Below are positions 54,704 through 64,000 of a DNA stretch of 64,000 bases, in pieces. Within the stretch, counting starts at the first letter, position 1; every line of letters begins with the position of its first letter. The DNA lies in NCBI GenBank assembly GCA_018296165.2, contig JACKQL020000010.1, positions 62,001 through 126,000 of the forward strand, written 5' to 3'. This DNA comes from Termitomyces sp. T153. Lineage: Eukaryota > Basidiomycota > Agaricomycetes > Agaricales > Lyophyllaceae. Below the pieces are notes generated by a model, which was not told the DNA's origin, ran no database searches, and saw only the letters and a list, made by a program, of their open reading frames with translations. A program made the translations under genes and the position numbers.

Positions 54704-55143
54704 TGTAAGAGTGACCTCTGGAGGCTGTGGCTCAATCACACAGCTGGAAAAGGGAAATCCAAAGTCTATTCAGTACTGTACAGTGTCTACTGAGATAACT
54801 ACTCACCTAGCAAAGAAAATCCAAAGAGAACAAGTCTGGGGATTCCCTAGGCCAGGTGTGACACTTCAGAGGCTTCAGAAGCATGAGAAACAACTGTACA
54901 GTATGACAGAGAAAAAAGACAAAAGTGATGTGTCAGCAATTGGTCAGCAGTTATATAAGCTGGTGGCAGTGTCAAAGGGGCCACACTTGTCTGAATTATT
55001 GACAGAGAACTGGTGCAGCCTGAGGGCTGAAACTAGGACCAATAGATAGGGAAAAGGAAGGAGAATGAAGGAAAACTATAGCAGGGGAAATCTGACAAGA
55101 AGTGGAGAAGGAGAAGGGGAAACAAGTGGGATATCCCCTGACA
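54704..55143 (-). repeat. B-5 5' LTR (440 bp)
   Basis: The minus strand runs TGTCAGGGGATATCC to CTTACA. AGAACAAGTCT at 54827-54837 is the exact complement of AGACTTGTTCT at 54691-54701 just outside the LTR (2-nt gap). TATATAA near 54953. Confidence 0.87.
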
Positions 55144-55789
55144 TGGATATTATTCAGTATAGATTAATTGTTAGCTATGCTTTCATACATACCACCAACA
55201 GATAAAGTAGTTATGGTAATCATCATTTTTAGCAATGTAGTATATAGGATAGTCTGCAAGATAGAATATCCTCAGACCAAACAATAGCAGTGTTCACCAG
55301 AGTCTATCCATTGATCTGACTGATAGATCCTTCAACATTGTTGCTGTGCTCAGCTCACTGTCCTCACTCTTTGCCCAACTCCTGACTGCCCTTGTGCCTC
55401 TTAGCTCTTGCTCATTGCCTGCACCATGCCTGCTCTTGCCAGGTGTACCCACAGAGTGATCATCCCCTTACAATATCTATGCAGGAGCAGATTCATACCA
55501 CTCTAGTTCTATTAGATCTCCTGTTTTACTATGCCAGATCACAGGGATTGCACCATGTAGTGGGCAATGGAGATTTGTCCAGCAAAGTTGGAAATATCTC
55601 TGCCTAAGGGAGATTCCTACTGGCTGGCAGTGCTCTTGCCCCTTGCCCTCTCATGCATTGGCCATGCTAAGGTGACCAGGTCACAACAACCATAGAGTAG
55701 GACTTACTTGAGTCCCACTTGAGGGGCATTTTGACCTTGACATGTAAGTGCAGTATACCTAGCCAGGTGTATTCCACCTGTAAGATTTT
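55144..55789. other. CpG-poor spacer before the kinase gene
   Basis: No gene. CpG-depleted like the TEs, unlike the sequence after 55790. T/C-rich middle. Possibly an unrecognised old TE remnant that has replaced the native upstream region. Confidence 0.45.
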
Positions 55790-55887
55790 CGCGGACCGTG
55801 TCTGATCCTCGTTACTTACGTAAGAGACGGTCGGGGATCCAAGCGGAGCCTGAACTTAACCCCGCCGCATCAATTGTACAAGGTGAA

Positions 55888-57141
55888 ATGGTATACCGCA
55901 CGCTGTCTGTACGTAATCGTCTCCTCTTTTCACAATCTCTTTTCATTATGTTCTATCACAGCGTATGCAAATCGCCGCACGTATACCATTGAACATCTCG
56001 CGGAACGTTTGGTTTAAGTACGTTATGGTTCAAATTTTCACCCCACCCAAACACTTGACCAAATAATTTGTTAAGGTTTCCCAGCGACGTATATCAGCCT
56101 GGTCATCGCCTTTCGCTTGGGCTTCGAGGAGGTAAAGCGGCAGAAGTGGAGGTCATTAAGGCGTTTACTCCGTTTACTTGCTCTGCTGTCCTTCTAGTTC
56201 GTACACGGACTAGTATGCATAGTTTGGGACTTCCGGACCGTTTCATACTGAAACTGGCAGATCGTCGAGTCTCTGACGTATGGAATTTCCAAGAAGAAGA
56301 GGACTATCAATCAAATATCAGTAAACATGGAGCATCCTTTGAACTCTCAGACGAGGAGGATTTGTTACCGTGGATGAAATCATTTAGGGCATGGCAGTAT
56401 TATGATGCCTTACATGCCAAGGAGCGCGAGGCATATGGTTATTTGAAAGAGGCTCAGGCGTCTGGGTTAATCCCTCGTTTCTTCGGTACCACGAAAATCA
56501 ACATGATGACAACGGCTCCCCATCCATCTCTAAGTCACATCAATGGCCTTCTACTCGAGTACATCCCTGGGCCCACAATGGCAAAGATAAGGCCAGGCAT
56601 TACAATCACATTCGAGGAGGCCGAGACTATTTCTCAACGTGTCTTGGAATTGGGGCGGCAGCTCCGTCGTTTTGGTGTTCGCCACTTCGATGTCCATGTT
56701 CGCAATATCATCCTTCGAGAAAAGGATAATTCCCCAGTCCTGATTGATTGGGGTCTTGCGATGTTACCTGCTCCGGGTGCCTCTTTGAACGAACGATGGA
56801 ATAATATCGCTGCTCAGACGGATTTTAACCGAGACCTACGCTATTTGCTTCGTGATGGAGTATATCACGAAGGTCCCAACGATGATGAAGTCTATCCCCC
56901 AATCACGGCTGGCGGTATATGGCATCGCTTCAGAACTCCACTGTCTGATGAGGAACAAATTCAATGCGCGCAAGAGTGGGGTTATCACTCGACCAATTTG
57001 AAAATTGCTGGTCTACCTGAAGAAGAAAAGGCCCTCTTCTATGATGAAGACATGAGTATAGACATTGATCATGGGTTGCGGTGGAAAGTCAAGAAGGGTG
57101 TGAAGACCAGGCAACTGGATGATCCATGTCCAGCAGAATAA
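55888..57141 (+). CDS. protein-kinase-like protein (380 aa, three exons)
   Basis: Exons 55888-55908, 55962-56017 and 56076-57141. Introns of 53 nt (GTACGT...CACAG) and 58 nt (GTACGT...TTAAG) are in phase and give a protein starting MVYRTLSRMQIAARIPLNIS. Kinase-fold motifs: RFILKLADRR (Lys about 85), YGYLKEAQ helix, LLLEYIPGPT hinge, catalytic loop RHFDVHVRNII (Asp about 231, Asn about 236) and metal-binding LIDWG (Asp about 250). The HxDxHxxN pattern is that of aminoglycoside-phosphotransferase/RIO-like kinases, common in expanded basidiomycete families. Probably cytosolic; substrate unknown. No stops, CpG-rich, flanked by TEs on both sides. An upstream GTG frame from 55798 is open, so a longer lost N-terminus is possible. 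Confidence 0.82.
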
Positions 57142-57571
57142 AATTTGTTGAATAACTTATCTGAAAACCCTTCCAGAACGGCACAGCTCATGTACTCAAT
57201 ATCAATGACTAATGAGGCAACTTTTTCCTAGAATGTTTCAGCGAATTCTTTAGCCATCTTGATGATGATAGTGGCGATGAACTCCATCTCCATGTTGATT
57301 CCAAAGCCCAGCTCGCAACCGTGACATGTCCTGAGTATCAGGATTCCGGTTAGCCTGGGTGAAGTGTGGTAAGATATGATGCACTTGCATCACATGCTTT
57401 GTAGATTACAGAGAGTCATGCAGTTGACGATCGTGACATAGGTCAGAACACTGGATAGTGCTTACAAAACAAGTTTACGAGTTAACCCCTCAGTCATTGA
57501 TTCATCTTTCTATACATTTGACCATGTCTTATCATTGACCTACAATTTACATCGTTCTTGAATTCTTGACA
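57142..57571. other. unique intergenic sequence
   Basis: Normal CpG content, no TE similarity noticed, no convincing exon. Includes the likely 3' untranslated region of the kinase-like gene. Confidence 0.5.
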
Positions 57572-57796
57572 ATGTCTTCCTTTCCTGCAGTCGGACTCAA
57601 GATGAAGCAAAACAAAGAAAAAGAAAAACTCTTTTCGGGGATCCCCTTCATCCAAGTTCTTGTGAACGTCTGGGGAGCTAATAAGAAACACATCGAGTTC
57701 ACTTTGGGCCAGAAGTGGACTCTTTCGGATAACGATCTCAATCAATATGGAAATGCAACTTCACAAACTAGAAGATTGCTTCTGACCTACTCTTGA
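57572..57796 (+). CDS. short hypothetical protein (74 aa)
   Basis: ATG 57572 (GACAATGTCT context) encodes MSSFPAVGLKMKQNKEKEKL, then FSGIPFIQVLVNVWGANKKH and FTLGQKWTLSDNDLNQYGNA, ending at TGA. It lies in the CpG-rich unique island, where stop codons are frequent in other frames. A pyrimidine-rich leader precedes it. No domain, signal peptide or membrane span recognised. Could be a short gene, a first exon, or chance; a GT donor at the end is not obvious. Confidence 0.35.
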   Translation: MSSFPAVGLKMKQNKEKEKLFSGIPFIQVLVNVWGANKKHIEFTLGQKWTLSDNDLNQYGNATSQTRRLLLTYS

Positions 57797-59250
57797 AAAC
57801 GACAGAACTTGTGCATCGTGAATTCTATCCCCAGTCAAATCTAACATCCACGATCCTCCTGTGGCAGAAGCGAGGATCTCGACCTCTCCCAAGCTCTATG
57901 GTAAAGCGCAAACCCTGACATTGCTGTCATAGGCAAGGTTCTTGGGCAAGCACCAAAAACACCACTACTGAGGCTGGTGTTTTGTTCGTCGAGTTCAGTT
58001 CAATTTCGGGGAGTTTGAATTGTGGCATCTATCAACTATACGAGGTCTGACTTGATCGTTCCACCTTCACCTTTAGGCCTATCTTTAGCTGTATCTGCTG
58101 TAGGAGCCTCATCGAGTCGAGTAACTTTTGGATCTCATTCCAAGCGCAGCCGCTGAATAAAACCGATACGACGTTCTGAACGGGTGGCATCACAGCACCC
58201 TATCATGTTTTGTCCCGTTGCCTTTGCTGTCCCTCCACCCACTACAAGTCAATTCCGAGTGGCGGCGGCACAAAAAGCTGTGGTATATCGACCACGCCTG
58301 CGTCATACGCACGGATGCTTTTGACTTCAAATCCAAACCCGAGTTTGTTGCTGCACACTCTGAGTGTCTACGATGACATACTGGTTTTGATCCCCATTTG
58401 TTCCCACATCTAGGAGCCTGTTCCCATTGACTGACCAGCAATAGATTTGTTGAAAAAAATTTCGGGGTCGTCAAATGAAGGAAGAACGACTAGGGTTTGT
58501 TTGTTAGCCATCAGCCACAACTCCCCGGCCTGTCTGAGAGGGAACTTTTATTGCCTACTGTTCCAGTACAGGATGAATCGGCAATGGGGGTTTGATGTGT
58601 GTGGTAATTTTCTGAGGAAGACATGTTTCTTTCCAAGAATGCATCGGCTTTGTGGGTGGGCAAAAAGATGATAGCTCTTGCGATTTTTGTTTGGTCTCTC
58701 AGAACAGCAGGTCATCATTATTTGTGGAAGAGTTGTAAAAATCTATGACTTTTGACAAGCTGTTTCTGGAAAGAGCATGTCTTTGCTTCATGGAGGGTGG
58801 ATGAGAATCTCTTTTTTGAACCCACTAATATTTTCTTCACAAGGGGCAAGTTATGCTGATAAGATTATATTCTCATTAAGCACTGATTTCTGTCATTTTC
58901 TATGTTCTTGGCAACTTCCAGAGATCCCAGTTTTTATGTGATGTGATAGTCATGAGACTTTGTCACATGTGGCCTAGACCTTGACCCATAGGGGCATTTC
59001 CTCTTAGGATCTCTAGTAGCTGCTAGTGACCTTTAACAACTTCTTATCATCTTAGCACACTGGCAACAGTATGACTGTCATAGCAGCTATTGTATCATGT
59101 GGTTGCCTTTGACAATATTTTGGTTTATTTTGTTTCATCATTAGTACCCTGGAGTGCCTAGAAGCTTTGCTAAGTGCTGGTGCTGCTAATTGTCCTTGTG
59201 TCTTCTTGGATGAATGTCACCTCTGTGGTGACACTGGTCATACTATGGTT
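57797..59250. other. unique intergenic sequence, gene content uncertain
   Basis: CpG-containing to about 58680, then CpG-poor. No long frame. Near 59200 a short stretch reads CPCVFLDECHLCGDTGHTMV, resembling a zinc-knuckle start, and is cut by the B LTR at about 59251. I see no complete gene. Confidence 0.4.
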
Positions 59251-59590
59251 TGTGCAAGCACAACCTTTGGAGGCTGTGGCTCAATCACACAGCTGGAAAA
59301 GGGAGATCCAAAGTATATTCAGTATGGTATGGTGCTTACAGGTATACTACACACCTGGCAAAGGGAGATCCAAAGAGAACAAGTCTGAGGAACTCCCTAG
59401 GCCAGATGCTACACTCTAAGCCTTTGGACTCATGGGACACAACTGTACAGTAAGACAGAAATCATGTGACTTGGCCATGCACATGCTAGCCAAATCACAT
59501 GACCCAGACTTGCATGTGCATGAATGCAGCCATGCACATGCTGGCCTAATCACATGACCCAGACTTGCACATGCATGATTGTGACCTGGT
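59251..59590 (-). repeat. B LTR remnant with CACATG repeats
   Basis: AGCACAACCTTTGGAGGCTG, GGGAGATCCAAAG and AGAACAAGTCTGAGG match B LTRs. The right part (about 59465-59580) is a tandem duplication of roughly 60 bp with GCCATGCACATGCT and TCACATGACCCAGACTTGC in each unit. Boundaries approximate. Confidence 0.7.
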
Positions 59591-60557
59591 CAACTGATGG
59601 AATGGAGTAGATGCCTCAAATGGCTTTTGGAGCATTGGGATGCCCACAGTAGAAAACCCAGACCAGGGCAGGTGCACATACACTGGCCTGTAGTTCCCAA
59701 GAGATGTCCTTAATGCCATATTCCTTCCATTTCACCTTGAATTGCAACTTTCTTCAGAATACCCTGCTATTCAGAATTTCTTCCACCTCATACTCCTCCT
59801 CATCATCAACCAGAACTGGTGGTGGGAGTGGCTTAGGGCAGTAGCCAGGGATTAGATTCTCTGGAGCTGGGAACAGTTTGACAGCATTGAAGACTGGGTG
59901 CAACTGGCATAGGCCTGCCAGGAGTTTAAATCAGTATGTCAAAGGTCCTACCTTCTTCTCTACCATGAAGGGGCCAAGATGGCAATGTGACAGCTTCTGG
60001 GATGGCCTTGTTATCTTAATGTCTAAGCTATCCAAGTACACACAGTCTCCAGGCTGGCCTTCACCAACACAGCTTTTACCTCCTCCTGTGCCCTCTTCAT
60101 TTGATCCACAAACTCATTGACAGAGTCATTCTCTGAGGGGCATGCCTGAGGTTTGAATCCTATGCAAGGATGCCTGCCAGTGTCCAGGAAGAATGGAGTC
60201 ATCTGCATAGAAGAGTGGATGTGGTTGTTGTATAGGAATTCTGCATCAGGCAGCAGCTCATCCCAGTCATCCTGCTTCTCATTACAAAACAGGTGGAGAT
60301 ACTGTTCCAGTTCCTGCTTAACACATTCTGTCTGCCCATCTGACTGAGGGTGATAGGCTGTGGTGGTATGGAGCTTCACTCCCAGCAGGCAATACAGTTC
60401 CCAAGTGACTTCTGCTACAAACTGGGGGCCCTGGTCAGAGATGTACCCATCAACAGACCATGGAGCTCCAGACATTCTTGCAATACAGACTAGCTGCTCC
60501 CAAGGCAGAGCACATTGTGTGGGTGGGTATGAAGTGGGCCCATTTACCATAGAGGTC
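59591..60557 (-). pseudogene. B-6 integrase core and chromodomain
   Basis: Minus strand from 60550: GKWAHFIP-like start, VDGYISDQGPQFVAEVTWEL (second catalytic Asp), TTAYHPQSDGQTECVKQELE (catalytic Glu), DDWDELLPDAEFLYNNHIHS, then FVDQMKRAQEEVKAVLVKA. After a short deletion come the linker and a chromodomain (EYEVEEILNSRVF near 59780, KWKEYGIKDISWEL). The first catalytic Asp lies at about 61270 beyond the inserted solo LTR. A frame loss near 60060 (KASLETVCTW) drops part of the C-terminal domain. Confidence 0.85.
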
Positions 60558-61222
60558 TGTCAGGATCCCTTGACCCTAAGGGCAGACTTGATAGCCAACA
60601 AGTATGTGGTTGAGTTGGGAATTGAGAGGACTGAGAAAGATAAATCTGGAAACAGATAGATTGAAGAGGAAGAGACAGGAGGATGAACACAAGTAAAAAG
60701 CAGACACAATAGGTAACAATAGGTAATCTCAAGACTGGAGTGTAGCTACAGACTAGGGGACCTTATATAGCTATAGGACACTACCAAAAGGGGAAGCTAG
60801 AAGTGATCTAAGTCAGGTGAGAGTTATCTAATACAAGGGGAAGTGATCTAAGTCAGGTGGAAGTAATCTGAGTTGTGTGGAAGTGATCTAAGTCATAGCA
60901 GGAAGTAATCTAAGTCATGGGGAAGTGATCTGGAACAAGGAAAGCAATCCTGAAAATGATCTGAGACAGGTAAAAGTGATCTGGGACAGATGGAAGTGAT
61001 ATAGGCCAGATGGAAGTGATCTGGAACCTGTGGAAGTGATCTGGGCCTGTGGGAATGATATGGAACATGAAAAGCAGTCCTAAGGGTGGCTAAAACCTGG
61101 ATGTGGCTGAAGCAGGAGTGTGGCTGAGATCTAGGAGTGTGGCTGAGATCCAGAGAGGGACTGTGTAGAATCTGAGGTTGGATAATAGTGAAGGAAAGGG
61201 GGAAATGGTAAGGGTCCTGACA
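60558..61222 (-). repeat. solo LTR, family C
   Basis: 665 bp; the minus strand runs TGTCAGGACCC to GGGATCCTGACA. Exact 5-bp target duplication AGGTC at 60553-60557 and 61223-61227. On the minus strand a CTATATAAGG box (about 60763) is followed by AGTCTTGAGATTA, the A-type RNA start. Integrase coding resumes on both sides. Confidence 0.9.
60790..61080. repeat. degenerate ~20-bp tandem repeats in C LTR
   Basis: Roughly a dozen variants of GGAAGTGATCTRRGNCA, for example GGAAGTGATCTAAGTCAGG, GGAAGTAATCTGAGTTG and GGAAGTGATCTGGAAC. They lie upstream of the TATA box in LTR orientation, so in U3, and may be promoter elements. Confidence 0.75.
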
Positions 61223-61227
61223 AGGTC

Positions 61228-61575
61228 CACAACTACCATCACAGCATTGTACTCATAAGCATCTGGGAGTTCCACAATGAAATCTACAAATGCAACACTC
61301 CAGCAAGCAAATGGCATAGGGAGAGAGTGGAGCTGCCTCATGGGTGCCTGGCAGCAAGGTTTGGTGTGGAGGCAGAGATCACAAGTGCTGGTATAGGTGC
61401 CTACATATCAGGAGATTTGAGGCCACCAGTAATTCCAGGATACCAGCTGCAACATCTTCCACCTTCCAGGATGTCCAGCTACTCAAGAGTCATGATGTTG
61501 CTTCACAATGCATCAGTGAAGTTCTGGAATGTTAGGCACATAGATGTGTCCTCAGAAGGTTGGAAGTCCATCCTG
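61228..61575 (-). pseudogene. B-6 integrase N-terminus
   Basis: The minus strand reads AGHPGRWKMLQLVSWNYWWP and TYTSTCDLCLHTKP (HHCC zinc-binding domain), then MRQLHSLPMPFACWSVAFVD and FIVELPDAYEYNAVMVVVDL, containing the first catalytic Asp (FVDFI). It continues across the solo LTR to 60557. One in-frame stop (QIS-stop-YVG). Confidence 0.82.
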
Positions 61576-62325
61576 AAGACCTCAAGACCTTCCCCCAGTT
61601 CACCCCATCTCTCCAGAGCCTCCCTAACAACCCTCTGACCTCACTCCAGCCTTTGTTAACCCATGGTGCCTGTCCTCGCTAACTTTGATGCTTCCTCAGC
61701 AAACCCCAGCAATATCTTGGCAAACCCTATGCACCCCTTCTGGGCCCCCACAGTTCCCCTTCTCTCCCACAAGGCCCCTAAGCATCTCCAGCACCTCTCT
61801 TGACCCAGGCACACATCACTAACTTGCCCCTACAACCCACACAACCACTCCAGAATTCTCTGATGACTATAGGATGGGCCACATTCCCATCAGATCCTAT
61901 CAGAATGTCACTCTGGCCCACCCTCCAATAATAACTGACATCTGCTGACCTTGCATGGCTCTGACAAGCCCTGCCATTGCACTCTCAGCCCTGGAGGAAG
62001 TCCAGTAGTTGGTAGATAAGATGTAGAGTAGCATCTGTTACCTTAGTCTTGATATTACTTTCCTTGGTTACTTGTGTCTTTTGTTTCTCTTTGTTATGTT
62101 GCCTGGTCTTGCCTCTGTTTCTATTTTTACTCTTAAATCAATTTCCTTTCTCAGTTCCATCTTGTCTTGCTTTTGTCTTGTCTTACCTGTCTCTATGACC
62201 TTTATTGTTCCTAAGTTCCTTTCAACTCTGACATCATTACAAACTCTGTGCAAATGCTATGACCCTTCAGACATTCCTATGACAACTCTGGACCTTGCCC
62301 CATGCTTGGCCCCAGAACCCATCAC
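61576..62325 (+). repeat. old A-type LTR, truncated
   Basis: Diverged A-type LTR in plus orientation with a recognisable TAGTTGGTAGATAAGATGTAGAG promoter region and TAGTCTTGATATTACTTT. The start is uncertain and the end is missing, replaced by a B LTR start at 62326. Confidence 0.6.
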
Positions 62326-62404
62326 TGTCAGGGGACTTCTAATTCCAACCTTCACAACCTATTCCAGCACTTCTGCAGCTTGTTTGCCATCTCTGGGGCT
62401 CATT
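62326..62404 (+). repeat. B LTR start fragment
   Basis: TGTCAGGGGACTTCTAATTCC and CAGCTTGTTTGCCATCTC match the 13462 region read on the minus strand. About 80 bp only. Confidence 0.65.
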
Positions 62405-62520
62405 GGGGAATAATTATCTAGATGCTCTCAAGGGGCTGGGGCCACAGTGGGAATGGGGTATGCATAGTAGTGAGTGGGTGAAAGGTAGGTGGGCTGGGGG
62501 GTAGGGGATGCAGCTGTCTA
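62405..62520 (-). pseudogene. E gag scrap
   Basis: AATAATTATCTAGATGCTC and the following bases match 38505-38570 in the E gag. A small piece between B sequences. Confidence 0.55.
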
Positions 62521-62795
62521 GAGGGGAGACAGCATTGGGGTTTGGTCCAGAGGCAGAGATTGCATGTACTACTGTAGGCCCCAATATATTGAGACATCTG
62601 GGGCCACCAGTAGTTCTGGCATACTAGCTCCAGCATCTTCCATTGCCTGGGGTGTCCAGCAATCTGGGAGTTGTGGTGTTGCTCTACAATCCTCCAATGG
62701 AGCTCCAGAATGTTGGGCACATAGATAAGGTCCCAAAAAGTCAAGATCTCATCCTGGAGGGCCCACTTGTCCATGTGGACCAACTTGGCACCAGT
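62521..62795 (-). pseudogene. B-type integrase zinc-binding domain fragment
   Basis: The minus strand reads HWRIVEQHHNSQIAGHPRQW, KMLELVCQNYWWPQMSQYIG and STCNLCLWTKPQC: an HHCC integrase N-terminal domain, open across the fragment. Cut on its 5' side by the A-type LTR at 62796. Confidence 0.8.
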
Positions 62796-63960
62796 TGTCA
62801 GGTTCTGCTGACCTCGGGGGCTCAGCTGCACTGGGCAGGTCCTTACTAGGCGGGCGTGATCCCCTTGCACTGGTAACCAAACACTCGGAAACGTTCCAGG
62901 CACTGATGGCTTGTGCGGATAGTTGGGGGGATGTGATCCAGACAGATCCGGGGAGGTCCGGAGAAGTCGGATTGTGAGGAAACGAGACGGTCTTGGCGGG
63001 GTTCAGGCAGAAGGCCGTACGGGAGATTTGTGGGAGCGAAGGAGTAGGCGGCTGTGTGATCAATGGGAACGGAGCCGGGGTTTGATGGGAGATCATTTGG
63101 AGTTGATGGAGTCCGGGACCGAGCGAAGAGCGAGGTTCGGACCTGGTAAAGGAGTGTCGGGGTTCGTAATTGTAATTGCGGAGTTCGTGAGGTCGTTAAG
63201 GTTGATGAAGACTTGGGCACCATGGTCGGACGGAGTCACCGAGACAGCGTCAGACGAAATGGGATGGGGTTGATATGGAACAAGAGTAGATTTGAATAGA
63301 GATACAAAATGATAACGAGAACGATAACGAAATGGAGACGAGACAAGACCGGGAGACTGAGATAAGACCGGGAGACTGAGATGAGACCAGGAGACTGAGA
63401 TAAGACTGGGAGACTGAGATAAGAAAACGAGACACAAAACACAAAACAATCAGACCATAAGTAACGTTAAGCAATATCAAGACTAGAGTACAAAGAGCTA
63501 CTCGATGACTTATATACTGACTACTGGAGGACTTCGGGATACGTCGGCTGTGGTGGCGGGGCTTGGTGGGGCTCAACAGAGTGGGTGGGTGTCGGTTGTG
63601 ATCGAGGATCATGCCGCGCTGATACGTTGATGGGATCATTGGAGAACACGGGTTGCCCCGAGGTTGTCGTGATACTCCGGAATAGGTCGGAGGAACCAGG
63701 GTGTTGAGTTGATGATGGGTGGCAAAGATTGGGAACAGCGGGGGTGGTTCTCGGGGTTTGGGAGGCCCAGGGTAAGTGTCAGTGGCTGCAGGGCAGGCAC
63801 CGAAGTTGGCCAGGGGGCCATCGGAGTTAGCCGGGGAGGTGTCGGAGTTAGCTGAAATAGGCGCGGGGCATGGGCAGAAGTTTGGCGGAGCGTTGGGGGT
63901 TTTTTGGGGGTTCGGGGGTTGATGGACAATGTGCGGGGTTTCGGGGGACAGGTCGTGACA
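62796..63960 (-). repeat. CpG-rich (young) A/E-type 3' LTR
   Basis: 1165 bp; the minus strand runs TGTCACGACCTG to AGAACCTGACA. It retains many CpG sites where other A LTRs have TpG or CpA, for example AGTTCGTGAGGTCGTTAAGG against AGTTTGTGAGGGCATTATGG at about 44037. Start region CTAGTCTTGATATTG. Least decayed LTR in the window. The TATATAAG box on the minus strand is near 63510. Confidence 0.9.
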
Positions 63961-64000
63961 TCACCCCCCTTTCAGCGTCGAGACCCTTCGAGACGTGGAG
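63961..64000 (-). mobile_element. 3' end of a young A/E-type element continuing off-window
   Basis: On the minus strand, GACGCTGAAAGGGGGGTGA is the polypurine tract directly before the 3' LTR. The body of the element, possibly coding-competent, lies right of the window. Confidence 0.75.

Larger units (their letters stand above)
51431..55143 (-). mobile_element. Gypsy element B-5, internally deleted
   Basis: A minus-strand element with 5' LTR 54704-55143, gag, protease, N-terminal reverse transcriptase and a truncated 3' LTR piece (51431-51720). The reverse transcriptase runs straight into LTR sequence at about 51720, so the rest of pol is deleted. The outer flanks (ATAAC and TGGAT) do not match, so rearrangement or decay has removed the target duplication. 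Confidence 0.82.

Noticed and set aside
55798..55887. GTG-initiated N-terminal extension of the kinase-like gene
   Set aside because: GTG is not a usual nuclear start in fungi; the first in-frame ATG is 55888. Kept only as a possible remnant of a longer N-terminus.
57494..57745. Minus-strand frames opposite the 74-aa frame
   Set aside because: No better start context or composition; they overlap the plus-strand frame completely and look like its shadow.
59190..59250. Zinc-knuckle-like CHLCGDTGHTMVC
   Set aside because: Spacing is C-x2-C-x4-H-x3-C, not the usual x4, and the last Cys lies at the LTR junction; too short to call a gag fragment.
1..64000. CRISPR arrays, bacterial operons, rRNA or tRNA genes
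   Set aside because: Looked for on both strands and not found; repeats here are LTR-derived or long tandem units, and the gene structure is eukaryotic.

Overview
This 64-kb window is almost certainly nuclear DNA of a basidiomycete fungus, probably an agaricomycete. The evidence is short (about 50-95 nt) GT...AG introns, chromodomain-bearing Ty3/Gypsy retrotransposons, a basidiomycete-style protein-kinase-like gene, and TE copies in which CpG has largely turned into TpG/CpA. No rRNA, tRNA, CRISPR array or bacterial-type operon was seen. I cannot name the species.

About 85-90% of the window is nested, decayed LTR retrotransposon DNA. I use letters for the families. A has ~1.15-kb LTRs (TGTCAYGACC...GAACCTGACA); E is a coding relative of A, and F is an A-group element that kept integrase and chromodomain. 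B has ~370-440-bp LTRs (TGTCAGGG...CTTACA). C is known only from a 665-bp solo LTR. D has a ~1.18-kb LTR (TGAT...ATCA). Layout: 1-6625, 3' part of an A copy; 6626-8900, A-type LTR fragment and D integrase; 8905-13216, F; 13217-25868, minus-strand B element interrupted by a complete A copy (13872-21305, target duplication GGGGC) and a solo A LTR; 25869-31324, B and A scraps, then D integrase, 3' region and LTR start; 31325-32798, B gag; 32799-33018, AT-rich filler; 33019-39921, minus-strand E; 39922-47429, B pieces broken by a CACTG mini-transposon and solo A and D LTRs; 47430-48570, a Gly/Met-rich gene scrap split by a solo LTR; 48845-50840, a tandem array followed by a TATA-bearing gene or recent pseudogene; 51431-55143, B; 55790-58680, a CpG-rich unique island with the one convincing intact host gene (380-aa kinase-like protein, 55888-57141); 59251-62795, B pol interrupted by a solo C LTR; 62796-64000, the 3' LTR of a much less decayed A-type element running off the right edge.

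The most interesting biology is inside the retrotransposons. Both A/F and the separate family D carry, between the end of pol and the 3' LTR, a gene on the opposite strand with spliceosomal introns. The A/F gene occurs three times (3673-5274, 10297-11951, 18337-19935) and the D gene once (29082-31019). Introns can survive retrotransposition in that orientation because the genomic RNA carries them as their complement. The proteins look like helical/coiled-coil proteins with a CxxC-type cysteine cluster. A second theme is self-priming of reverse transcription: the sequence just after the 5' LTR is complementary to the predicted start of the element's own RNA in A (13 nt), B (11 nt) and E, and A and E differ by a matching change on both sides.

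Nearly all retroelement genes are broken by stops, deletions and C-to-T type changes (for example YLDN instead of YLDD in the E reverse transcriptase). Expressed host genes are probably limited to the kinase-like gene, possibly the gene at 49973, and possibly a short reading frame at 57572.
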